Assembly (NCBI GenBank): GCA_009763385.1
Contig: CM019824.1
Location: 110,936,660-111,000,659, forward strand
DNA: 64,000 nt
Direction of reading: 5' to 3'
Source: Coix lacryma-jobi var. lacryma-jobi
Lineage: Eukaryota > Streptophyta > Magnoliopsida > Poales > Poaceae
The notes below the pieces were generated by a model that saw only the letters and a list, made by a program, of their open reading frames with translations, was not told where the DNA came from and did not search any database. Made by a program: the position numbers and the translations under genes. This document shows, piece by piece, positions 12,800 to 22,994 of this stretch. The first letter of the stretch is position 1, and each line of letters starts with the position of its first letter.

Positions 12800-13025
12800 A
12801 CTGTCCACGGGTACGGTCCCGGACTGTCCGCAGTACTGTCAGACTGTACGCGAAGGAAGGCACTGCTGCTGAAAGTCCCCTAGACAGTCCCGGACTGTCC
12901 GCAGGTTACAACGGCGGACTGTCCGCCGATCAACCCGAACACAAATAGTCGAGCCGAGGAGCCACTGGTCTGGCTGGAGCCCGACGCGCGGACTGTCCGC
13001 GGTCACAATGGCGGACTATCCGCCA
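12800..13025 (-). repeat. cluster of CGGACTGTCCG palindromes in U5
   Basis: About six copies of the palindrome (G)CGGACTGTCCG(C), some with one change, lie within 225 bases. Sireviruses are known for conserved CGG/CCG palindromes in their non-coding regions. The role is not established here. Confidence 0.7.
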
Positions 13026-13606
13026 ACACCCAGATAGGGCGATTTTGATCGCCCCTCTCACAAATCTTCCCAAATCCGATCAAAGTCAAAATCCCTCGAT
13101 CCCAAACTTGGAGAAGATGATCACAAGATAGTTAGGAGACTATCCCCAAGAGATCATCTGCTCAAATCAACTCAATCAACGGTAATTCGAAAGGGAAGGT
13201 GTATGAACCGAAAAAACGCCACAAAACTTGAATCGACCCGATCTACTTGTTCGTGAGGGTAGAGATGAATTCCTTTGGTGGAAATGTTCTCCTCACTTCA
13301 AAGAACAAGTTGATTCAAGTGTATTCGAGAAAGACGCAGCGAGGAGGGAGACCGAGTGATGGGAAAATCATGGAGAAACGAAGAACAAATTCAAAACGCG
13401 AATCAAGACCACGAATTGCCAGCCGAAATTCGTCCCCCTGAGGAGACAACGGGAATCCGGTCCCGTTTCTGCAAAATCCAAATACACAGAGGTATTTTTC
13501 ACCATCTCTGCGGATCTCAGTAGCTACAGCAGGGAATGGGAAGCAGGAAACCCTAGAATGAAAATAGCAATGGCTGAGATTGTCTGGAGGGAGGGGTTGC
13601 CTCTCC

Positions 13607-13614
13607 TTATATAG
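13607..13614 (-). promoter_or_regulatory. TATA box of Sirevirus LTR
   Basis: The minus strand reads GGCTATATAAGGAGAGG, a strong plant TATA box in the middle of the LTR. Confidence 0.65.
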
Positions 13615-13799
13615 CCTAATACAATTATTCCCCTTCTACCCCTACTGCTAATAAGCGAGCAGGCTAACCCTAAGGCTATTCCTGACCAACTCGAGGTTGA
13701 TGTTGATCCAACGGCCACGCCCACACATCGGATAGCTTCGCCTTGACGCGACCTCACCAGATGCCGCCACGTGCCGCCAAGCGCCGCTCGTCCTTTTCA

Positions 13800-14060
13800 C
13801 GGACCCCCCCCTGGTTTTGAGGCCGAAACTGGGAAACCTGGGCCATCCCCCGGTTTTGAGGCCGAAACCGGGAAACCTGTCGTTCGTCGCCTGAGTTTTG
13901 TGGCCCAAACTCAAAAACCCGCTAGCGCCCAGGTTTTGAGGACCAAACCTGGAAACCGTCCTCAGTCCGAGTTTTGTGGCACAAACTCGGAAACCGGCCG
14001 CACCCAGGTTTTGAGGCCCAAACCTGTAAACCGTCCACTCGGTGGTTTTTCTATGGCTCA
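13800..14060 (-). repeat. hairpin repeat array in U3 of Sirevirus LTR
   Basis: Six or seven degenerate units follow the pattern GGTTTTGAGGCCNAAACC or AGTTTTGTGGCNCAAACT. Each unit can fold on itself, with 30-50 bases between units. The array is 190-450 bases upstream of the TATA box, where an enhancer would sit. Confidence 0.7.
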
Positions 14061-14384
14061 ACCACCAAACCGAAGTCGTAGAGGGGATGCACCGCCCGTG
14101 CACCCCGTCCACACGCAAGTCTTCACTCGTCGATGTCCCAGGCTGTCAGCCACCACGACTGATCCTCAGGCCACCGGTCCATCAGTCCAAGCCTTACGTT
14201 CACCCTTCACCGCTCTGGGTCCATCAGCACGACACGTCTCTACTTGACCTTCACCTTGCCTTTGATCATCGTAACCGTGCTCAACACCTGCACAACACAG
14301 GCCAAAGAACATGCGCATCATCCCAGTTGACAATCACTCATCATCTCAAGATCCGGCATACACCCATCTATCCGCAAGTTTCAT

Positions 14385-16340
14385 AAATACTTTGACTCTG
14401 GGGTATTGGAGAAAGGCCTTGTGGATTTAGTCGATACAAGGAAAGGAAATAATGAGACTAGATGCCAATATCTTCAGAGATTCAGAGAGGTTAAGAACTA
14501 ATGCTATACCTTGACACTATCAGATTCAGAGGTAATTAGCATTGCAATTCGAGGGCTAATACCAGCCATCAGAGAGAAGATTGGTGTCGGTTGTACTAGT
14601 ATGGCTGATTTGGCTAAGAGAGTAGCAAATATTGATGCCCAGAACAAACACAATCAAGTCTTTAAGCCCAAGAAAGCCTATAACACAGAGAGTCATTTCT
14701 TCTTGCAAGAAGAGGACAATAATTCAAGTGATGAAAGTGAAGATGAAGTGGCTGCTATAGATTGGGCTTGGAAGAACAACGAGTATATGCCTTGGGCAAA
14801 GGCTAAGAGTACCAAGAAAGATGTAAAATATAGCTTTGACATCACTAAGGCCGACAAGGTATTTGACTACCTGTTAGAAAAGGGTCAAATCAAGTTAACT
14901 GGGAATCACAATATCCCATCGGCTGAAGAACTCAAAAATAAAAGGTACTGCAAATTTCATAACTCTGGTACTCATACTACTAACGATTGCCGAGTTTTCA
15001 GAGACATGATCCAGAGGGCTATTATCAAAGGAAGGATTGGCTTAGAGAAGGCCAAAGGTATGAGCATCAATGGCCATCCTTTTCCACAGAACATGGTGGC
15101 TCCTACACCTCGGAGTGAGATCAAAGTGTTGACTTCTGACAAAGCCAAGGCAGCTGGGACAGTCAATCCAAAGAAGAAGCTAACTGCCAAGGAGTATCAG
15201 GAGATGAAAGGAAAGGAGAATACCGATCAACATGATCAACATGATCAACCTGAGACTTCAAGGGCTGGTGAAGCAAGAAGACGTCCAACTGTCAGAATCT
15301 TGTAGAACAAATGGCAACGTCAGAAGGAAAGAAATCAATTGCAAAGAGAAAGAGATGAACAAGAATATGAAGAGTTGCTTGAAGAGGTGGAGTATAAAAG
15401 GTCTCATGAAGAAGAAAGGCGTATCAGAGTTGAAGAGAATAATCATTGGGATTGCCCTTTCTTCAGGCATTGTTGGAATGAAGGTTTGAAGCTTCCTACT
15501 CTTTGTAATTGCCCAGAATGCAGTGAGCAGTATTGGGAGTATAGGCAGTCAAGAGACAACCGCCGATCTGTGCATGAAAGATTAAGATTTAATAGTACAG
15601 ATCGGCGCATTAAAAATGAAAGTGTTCATAATTGGCTTGGAGCAAGATTAGACGAACAAGACCATCCTTGGCAAGAGGGACAATGGTGTCCTGGTGGCTT
15701 GACCAAAAGCTAGAAACGGCAGGTTCAAAGACCAAAGAATGATGAGATTCAGAAAAAGAAACCCAAAGTCTGGCAGGTTAAGCAAGTAGTCAATAAGGGA
15801 GAGTCATCGGCTAATATATCTGCGTTGTTCATGCTACCTGCTGAGTTTAGATCCTCTGATCATGAAGAGGAGTCTGAAGATGAAGAAGCAATTGCTCAGT
15901 GGATCTATCAAGCAGAAGAGGCCACATTTCAAAGACCCGAGAAACATTCCCATCTAAAGGCTTTGTATTTGAAAGGGTTTGTTGATGGAAGGCCTTTGAA
16001 CAGAATGTTAGTTGATGGGGGTGCAGTTGTTAACTTGATGCCATATGCCACCTTTAGAAAGCTTGGACAGACTTTGCTGGCAACGTATCAGCTACTAAGG
16101 GTGTTGTGTGTGTCGAATTGACGGTTGGCAGCAAGAATATGCCAACTACTTTCTTTGTAGTCGATGCAAAAGGATCATACAGTGTGCTTCTTGGAAGGGA
16201 TTGGATCCACGCCAACTGTTGTGTTCCATCAACCATGCATCAGAATGTGATTCAGTGGATCGACGACACTGTGGAAGTGGTACCAGCCGATTCAACTGTT
16301 AGCATTGCTTATTCAGACCCTGATGTTTGGAACTTTGATA
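14385..16340 (+). pseudogene. Tat-lineage Ty3/gypsy gag-protease, 5' part (element D)
   Basis: This is the decayed capsid and protease coding region of a non-chromoviral gypsy element. The frame starts mid-gag (YFDSGVLEKGLVDLV) right after the Sirevirus LTR. A knuckle-like CKFHNSGTHTTNDC lies near 14950. The protease motif VDGGAVVNLMP lies near 16010 and LLGRDWIHANCCVPSTMHQ near 16190, both typical of the Tat lineage. In-frame stops lie at 14499, 15303 and 15711. A frame change near 16095 with missing sequence separates the two protease halves. The CACTA insertion at 16341 splits the frame, which resumes at 56714. Confidence 0.75.
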
Positions 16341-16625
16341 CACTACTGCACAAAGCTTAACCGCAGCGGCGTTTTGGCTTTACCGCAGCGGGCAACAGCG
16401 TCCGCTGCGGTGCTAAGGCCACGGTTAATCGTGGCCATTACCGCAGCGGGCGCTGTTGCCCGCTGCGGTAAAAGCCTTAACCGCAGCGGGCAACATAATT
16501 AGCCCGCTGCGGTTAATAGCATTAACCGCAGCGGACAACCTAAACCGCCCGCTGCGGTAAATGATTAACCGCAGCGGTCGCTTTAGTTGCGTTTAACCGT
16601 AGCGGGCAGCTTATGTTGCCCGCCA
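16341..16625 (+). repeat. left terminal and subterminal repeats of CACTA C
   Basis: The CACTA end is followed by about twelve half-units of ACCGCAGCGGGCA and its complement TGCCCGCTGCGGT. They are arranged head-to-head, so neighbouring pairs can form hairpins. In En/Spm such subterminal repeats bind the element's own protein. The same unit recurs at 22651-22780 and 56405-56600. Confidence 0.85.
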
Positions 16626-16867
16626 CGTTTATTAATTTTGGATTAAAAAAAATAAATAATGCAGCCAGCAGAAACAGCAGGATATAGCCAGCAGAAACAG
16701 CAGAATATGAATTCAAATCTGCAGTTTTCAAATAATTCCAGATTTCTAGCAGATATATATATATATATGCACATATAAACCATCTGGACATAACATACAA
16801 AGTGACTTAGTTATTTGTTGTCATCATATACACATTGACTTAGTTGATTTCAAATTCAAATTACAAT

Positions 16868-19800
16868 TCATATTTCAACTTGATTAGCATAATCTGTCGG
16901 ACGAAGCATTGTGTTCCATTTGCGGAGCTTCTCGTATTGGGGTAGCAACGCCAGGTCGGATTCGTTGTCAAAGAACATTTCTCCTTCGAGAATGCATTTC
17001 TCCATTACAAACTTGCATATGTCCGCCTTGACTTGTTTAAAGCACATCGTGCGGCTCTGCTACTCTCCCCAATACTTGACACCTTCCTTGAGCTTCTTCC
17101 AGCTATTGGTGTACTCCTTGCTTTCCCTTAGAAACTCGCATGTGTACAAGCCACATGTCTTCGATCCTAGTGGCTGTTTGGCACACTGCACGATTGATAC
17201 ACAAGCATTAGAACCCATATATATGTATGAAACATGAAATGAACCTTTGAAATACTTACCGGGAAATCTCGTCGGATTTTGAGGTGGTACCTATGCTTGT
17301 CCTTGAACTTTTGAGTTCTTCGGTCCCAGAATCCGGGCACCTTTTGGTATTCCTTATAAGCGCTGTACGAAATATAATAGTTTTAGCCACAATTTAAAAA
17401 CATATGGTAACCGTAACTGATGAAAAAGCTGGATGACATACTTTTTCAGACAATCTTCGAATGCCTTGTACCCTTGCTTGTTTGGTACGCTCAAGGAGTC
17501 AAACACACAGGCCCTGCCATCTTGAGGGTATATGATAAAAGCGACCCAGTGGCCACCCACGAGGCCCTGGCTGCACCATTGCAACAAAATAGTGTTTATG
17601 ATGACTAGAAGGCATGATATGCTAGCGACTTAGGTGTACGTACATGTATTTGACTTACCCAAAGTGATAGGCAGCCATTATACACTCTGGCCCATCTGGC
17701 TTGATCTTCTTCATGCATTCTAGAATGTAATTTTTCAACTTAGTCTTCTCGGCTTTCATATTTTCTTCATATTTCTTCTCTCGCTGTCGAACTGTCATCT
17801 CCGGATCAGTGATCTCGAAACCCTTGATGACTCTTTCGACAATATGTGCAGAAGAGAGGTAGAGTACAGGACGTGTCTTTTTATCACTTACAGTGACCGT
17901 CATGCTGCACGGACAAGTCATCGTGACATAATAAGTATAGAACTATGGAAAATACGAATGCAGTGATCTATGGAAGTTGCATTCATCGCTTATAGTGTGA
18001 ATAGGGTGATTTGAATGATGTCCAGGTCTTCTTCCCGCATCAGGTTGTACATGTCGCTAAAGTCGACGGGTAGTTGCATTTCGTTACCAGCGGGCAAGTG
18101 GAAGTACTCCGTGGGAATCTTGACGTTAAAACTTGACATCCCGGTTTTTGCAGCTTCCATGTACCATAGATGGAACCTCCTTCTATCCCACTTTTCCTCG
18201 TCGATGAGCTGGGCCTTGGGAATCATGAACTTCCCGCACACATAGTGGCCAGGGCAGTCTTTGGCCTCATCAAATAGTTGACGGGTAGTTTCAGGCCTGG
18301 CAAACGATGGATAGGGATGTTAGTAGCATATATACTATGGACGTGGTATTATGCTCAATGTTACCATACCTTTTGAACATGAGGGTGTACGGGAGCTTGT
18401 CGGTGGACGTTCTTGGATTCTTGGTGGGCGGGGGAGGACATTGGCTTGTGGTTGACGGGGGAGGTGTCTTCGTCCCTGTTGCCTCCCCCGTCATGCCTCC
18501 CTATTGCTCGTTCGTGCTTGGCTGGCTTGTCGTTGTCGTGTTGTCGCCCTTACCGGCCTCTGAGCTTCTTGCCTCATGGACCGGGCCGATCGGCGGACTA
18601 TTTGGAGGCGGGGGAGACACAGTTCCCATGTCAGTGCCCTTTTCCTTTTCCCCGCCATCACCTTCTACCTTTTCCTTGTCCCCGCCTTCGGTACCGCCTT
18701 CTCCTTTGTCCTTTCCCTTGCCCTTGTCCCCGCCCTTTTCTTTGTCATCATCGCTGTCGTGATCTGGATCTTCCGGAGGACAAGATCCGGCAGCTGATGG
18801 TTGTGATGCTGGTGTCAGCATTGGAGTTGGCGTCCGAACAATGATCTCGATGTCCTCACGGTTCCATAGGACTTCCAATCCAAGTGCCTGCCCTAGGTGC
18901 CTGGCCGGTTGTAGGTTGGGATGGTCCAATTCAAAATGTTCCTGGTCGGGAACGTGCCATAACGGGCTCACGACCACATAGTCTTCAGGGGTGTTGTCTT
19001 TGTTGAAGTCGTGAATATCGTGGGGTGCAAGAATGCATCCCTCGGCCACAACCATCTTCTTGGACCTTTCGAACGGGATGAGGAGTTGGACGTGCTGGTT
19101 TTCCTTGAAGTCCTCGTTCGAGACCCTTGGGCGATCCTCGTTCATCGGCAGTAAGGCTTTCTTTTCCTTTGCTTGAGGATTGGGCAGGCCATGATGATCA
19201 AACATCTTCGACCTCATCGCGACCATATCCGGGTCGTTGCTCGTGAAGGCTTCCTTTATTGAGCTTTTGATCATTTCAGCCACGCCTTCATTGAAGCCCT
19301 TGTTATATAGCTCATCCTTATACCTTTGCCTGGACTTGTATGTGGCCGCGTCGGATTGCCACGACTCAACTGACTTCCAGCTCATCTTCGACCCGACACC
19401 ACGAACGCGGCCGCAGTGCTCGGGGGTTCCTAGGACCTCGGTGAGCAAGTCGTGGCCCCGGCGGACCATGATGCTGTCCTTAAGCTTTGCTTTCTCCATC
19501 AAAGTCTTCTCGACGTCCTCGAGGTGGGGCTCGTTAAACTTGGTCGCCCCGGGCTTCAGCCTCTTTGGAATGCGGGCCCTCATGTAGTCCTTTGCCCTTG
19601 GGTCGATGCCCTCATACGGATCTGGAACTCTGACAGCATGTCTTGCTTGTTCTTCTTGCTGCCACTTGGTCCTCTGACCGGCAAAGCCAGTCATGCCCAA
19701 GTGGTGAGGATTCTTGTTCCTCTTTGCGAGCTCACTGAACTTAGCGCTCTTTTCCTCTGCTTCTTGCGTCTTTCTCATTTCGCAGAAAGCATCCCACACG

Positions 19801-20537
19801 TGTGCCTTGACCATATTGTACTTTAGCAGTGGCGACTTCCCCTTCTTCAGGTAATTTCTGGTCAGCATGGACCTGAAGTTGCGAAGCGCAGTCGACGCCA
19901 CGTGCAAAGCCCACTCTTGGCACTTCTCCATGTCAGCTGAGGGTGGATATCTAAATCTCCTTGTCACCTCACCCCAGACATTGTTTTTTATGTCTTTCGG
20001 TACATCGTGCCAGTTGGGCCAAGTGATCTCCACCTTCTCCTTGGCTATACACGCCACTTGATTGCTGAACTTGCCAATGACTGTATCTGGAGCTATTGGG
20101 TTGCCCTCTGGCCCCACCGCATCGATGACATGCACCTCGTTTTCTTTGTCCAACTTGTGCCTCCCGTGTTGTCCCCTCACCCTCTTCTGGCCCTTAGATT
20201 TGGACAAAGAGGTTGCCGTAGAGGGAGCGGGGGCTTCTTCCTCCCTGACCGCATCTTCGTCACTAAACTCGAGCTGACGAGGCACAATCGGCAGCTGTTG
20301 ACAAGAGTGATGAGCCTTTAGTGATTCAATCGCGTCTTTGTACATGTTAGAAAGCCAGCGTGTTGCGTAAACCTCGAGACTCTCTGCTTCGTCCGCCCCT
20401 GGTTCGTACGTGGGATCGTTGCCCTCCTCTGTACGCTGCTTCTTCGGCGGTGGAGTCACGGACACCTCACTCATCAAGCTGGTTGACGAGGAGCTAGGGG
20501 TAGGGTCCCTCCATTCGTTAGTTTTGTCTTCCGCCAT
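16868..20537 (-). pseudogene. CACTA second gene: Transposase_24-like protein with C-terminal Ulp1-like (C48) protease
   Basis: The start is ATG at 20537 after an acceptor-like TATGTAG. The first coding exon (20537-18368) encodes a Ptta/En/Spm Transposase_24-type region around residues 190-330, then a Lys/Glu/Gly-rich linker. It has an in-frame TAG at 18501-18503. It ends at AAAAG|GTATGG and joins an exon at 18297 in frame. Later exons give a Ulp1-like fold: His in GHWVAF (about 17545), Asp in CVFDSL, and Gln and Cys in KQPLGSKTCG (about 17150), the expected His-Asp-Gln-Cys set. A further in-frame TAG lies at 17060-17062. The exact middle exon edges are uncertain. It probably once encoded the DNA-binding partner of TNP2. 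Confidence 0.7.
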
Positions 20538-20550
20538 TTCAGTTCTACAT

Positions 20551-22254
20551 ATACACAGACGCGTATATAATATGATCAGTTCAAAGCTTTTGAATAAAAA
20601 ATGACACGTATAAGTTTTTGGCTCAGATTTGCCCCTAGGTCAACACGTCACTGCTAAACTGGTTACTTGTAAAATACAAGCCATCCTAGTCTAGCAGCTG
20701 ACTCAGCATAGAAAGTAGGGGGGCAATTGATCATCATCGCCGCTGCCTCAGCATAGATCGAAAGGGGTCACATCATCGCATTTGCCACTACCTCAGCTTA
20801 CAAGTTCGAAAAAATCATCAATGCAAATGTCATAGTAGGGAGTAGGGAGAGTAGTAACAGAGAGTAGTAGTAGGGAGAGGAGTATAAAGAGAGGAGTAGG
20901 GATAGTAGTAACAAAGGACTAGTAGGGAGAGTTGTATAGAGAGTAGTATAAAGAGGACTAGTACAGAGACTAGGTAGAGAGTAGGGAGAGGAGTAGTAGG
21001 GAGAGGAGTAGTACAGTAGTATAGAGTAGTAGGGAGAGGAGTAGTACAATAGTATAGAGTAGTAGGGAGAGGAGTAGTACGGAGAGGAGTAGTAGGGAGA
21101 GGAGTAGTACAGTAGTATAGAGTAGTAGGGAGAGGAGTAGTAGGGAGACTAGGTAGAGAGTAGGGAGAGGAGTAGTACAGTAGTATAGAGTAGTAGGGAG
21201 AGGAGTAGTATATATAGAGTAGGGCATTTGCATAGTGTAAAAAACATCACATGACATCATAGGTCGCAAATAAAAAAGCATCAGATGGCATCATAGGTAG
21301 TGCATTTGCATAGTAGGGTAAAAAGGCATCAAAGTGCATCATAGGTAGCAAATAAACTCTGAATTAAAGCATCACAAGACATAAGATAGGTTCCATCTGA
21401 AGACAAGTAGTAACCAGTAGTAAGTAGTAAGTAGACAGAAGATAAGTAGACAGGAGTACTAGCAATAGAGGAGTAGGCAAAAATCAAAAAACATGATCTA
21501 AACCATTCTGTTCCACAGACCATAACTGGAGTTTAGAATCATCAAAAATCATGATCTAAACCATTCTGTAAAGCTTATCAAATCCTCTATAACTTTCTTA
21601 TTATACCTCAGAGATGATTCATAAGCTAAATGCACCAAATAGTTCAGTTTTCCAAAACTGTCCAGATTCTGGACAGTTTTTTTTGTCCAGATAAAACAGA
21701 GCATATCTCCCAACTCATACATCCAAAAATTACGAAATTTTAGGAGCAGCTAGGTATACAAAAGTGCTACAACCTTGTTATACAACATTTCAACAGAAAA
21801 CCGAACTGATCCAGAAAATCACAGGGACATTGCATGGGCAAGTTTTTAGTCAACAACATGATTAACAATGGTCAAGAGCTTATCCTTTAACATGATCATT
21901 CAGTAGAGAGTACAGGAAATAGTTTTGCACAAAATGCAGTATATCAAAGCTGATATATCAGTGACTAATGTCAGAAATATAGCCACCCATGAAAAGCCAA
22001 AGATCATCATCATCTATGCTCAGATTATATAACCAATTAACAAAAAAATGAACCATAGCATAACACGTGCATCAGTGGGATCCAGCAGAAAAGCATCAGT
22101 GAGTAATGCATCATTTTAACCATCAGTGTCAGCATCAGGGACATAACCATCAATGCCATCAGTGTGAGCATCAGTGCAGTTGATCGATAACCATGGCTCT
22201 GGAGAGAATAAGAGTAGCATGAGGGGCACAGGGGCACAACAGTTTTCCCCTTAC
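20551..22254 (-). other. large 5' intron of the CACTA second gene
   Basis: A donor-like CTCAG|GTAAGGGG lies at 22254 and an acceptor-like ATATGTAG just before the start codon near 20550. No coding signal lies between. Most of the stretch is AT-rich, with one low-complexity block. Confidence 0.5.
20830..21230. repeat. AGTAGGGAGAGG low-complexity minisatellite
   Basis: These are irregular repeats of GTAGTAGGGAGAGGA with interspersed GTACAGTAGTATAGA, inside the 5' intron of the CACTA second gene. The frames in it translate to Tyr/Ser/Leu runs and are not genes. Confidence 0.85.
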
Positions 22255-22644
22255 CTGAGTACGGTGGCGCGGCGGACGGCGGCGTGGCTCTGACGATGTG
22301 GAGGAAGGCGGTGGCTAGGGCACCGCTGCGAGGTCATTAGGTAGGGCACCAGCAGCAGACAGGGGCTCCGGCTCCGGTGGGTAGGGCACCAGCAGCGGAC
22401 GGCGGCGTGGCTCCGGCGATGCTCCGGCTCCGGTGGCTAGGGCACCGCCGTGAGGTCGTTAGGTAGGGCGGAGGAGGAAGGGCGCGGACGACGACGGGCG
22501 CAGAGCGGAGCAGGACGGGCGCGGGGGAGGAGGACGGCCGGCAATGGCGATGGCGGCGCGGTGGAGGAAATCGACAGCCCTTCAGGGTTGAAACGATGAC
22601 GCGTGAAGGACTAAAGTGCCCTTCGGGGTTGCGGGGCTTTTATA
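22255..22644 (-). promoter_or_regulatory. internal promoter and non-coding first exon of the CACTA second gene
   Basis: The minus strand reads CCCTATAAAAGCCCC (TATA box at 22637-22644). A GC-rich stretch with no long frame follows and ends in CTCAG|GTAAG at 22255/22254, which reads as a 5' untranslated exon. The hairpin array at 22651 lies directly upstream. Confidence 0.55.
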
Positions 22645-22650
22645 GGGAGC

Positions 22651-22780
22651 GATTAACCGAAGCGGGCAAATTAAGTTGCCCGCTGCAGTAAACATTAACC
22701 GCAGCGGGCATCTTAATTTGCCCGCTTCGGTTAACCTAAATAACCGCAGCGGGCAAATTAAGACGCCCGCTGCGGTTGTT
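22651..22780 (-). repeat. internal copy of the CACTA subterminal hairpin array
   Basis: About six half-units of ACCGCAGCGGGCA alternate with their complement between the two genes, far from both ends. The unit nearest the TATA box is the variant AACCGAAGCGGGCAA, also the unit nearest the promoter at the right end (56405-56420). Confidence 0.85.
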
Positions 22781-22994
22781 CGTTTTAACAAATTGAGATT
22801 TAGGGCAGATTTGTTATTAATAATATTAACTTATTAACAAAAATCTATTACAAAAATGAGATTTGTTATTAATAATTTTAGCTTATTAACAATAATTTAT
22901 TACAAAAATTATCTCCATAGCTTTGACATAACTTTATTACATCTCATTTTGGTGCGGGGGCTTTCACGGACCGCTTCTCACCATCGGGACGGGC

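Larger units (their letters stand above)
9636..14383 (-). mobile_element. truncated Ty1/copia Sirevirus (Maximus/SIRE type), element E
   Basis: Reading leftward the order is LTR (14383-12391), primer-binding site, gag with a UBN2-type domain and two CCHC knuckles, then the very start of the protease, cut at 9635/9636 by LTR F. Reverse transcriptase, integrase and the 3' LTR are absent. The second knuckle followed by a basic RRKREERR stretch, the long gag and the palindrome-rich LTR fit Sireviruses. Its target duplication cannot be checked because the other end is lost. Confidence 0.75.
12391..14383 (-). repeat. 5' LTR of Sirevirus E
   Basis: The LTR runs from TGAAACTTGCGG (14383, leftward) to CCTTCA (12391), about 1.99 kb. 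A minus-strand TATA box lies at 13607-13614, so U3 is 13615-14383 and R-U5 lies to its left. It holds a hairpin repeat array in U3 and CGGACTGTCCG palindromes in U5. The 14383 edge rests on the TG start and on Tat gag coding resuming right after it. Confidence 0.65.

Noticed and set aside
16359..16625. Regular spaced repeats as a CRISPR array
   Set aside because: Units alternate in orientation, spacing varies, and they are the subterminal repeats of a CACTA element in a plant genome.
18307..18844. Plus-strand proline/serine-rich frames
   Set aside because: They are the antisense of the Lys/Glu/Gly linker of the CACTA second gene.
20798..21281. Long minus-strand frames rich in Tyr, Ser and Leu
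   Set aside because: They are translations of the AGTAGGGAGAGG low-complexity block and have no protein-like composition.
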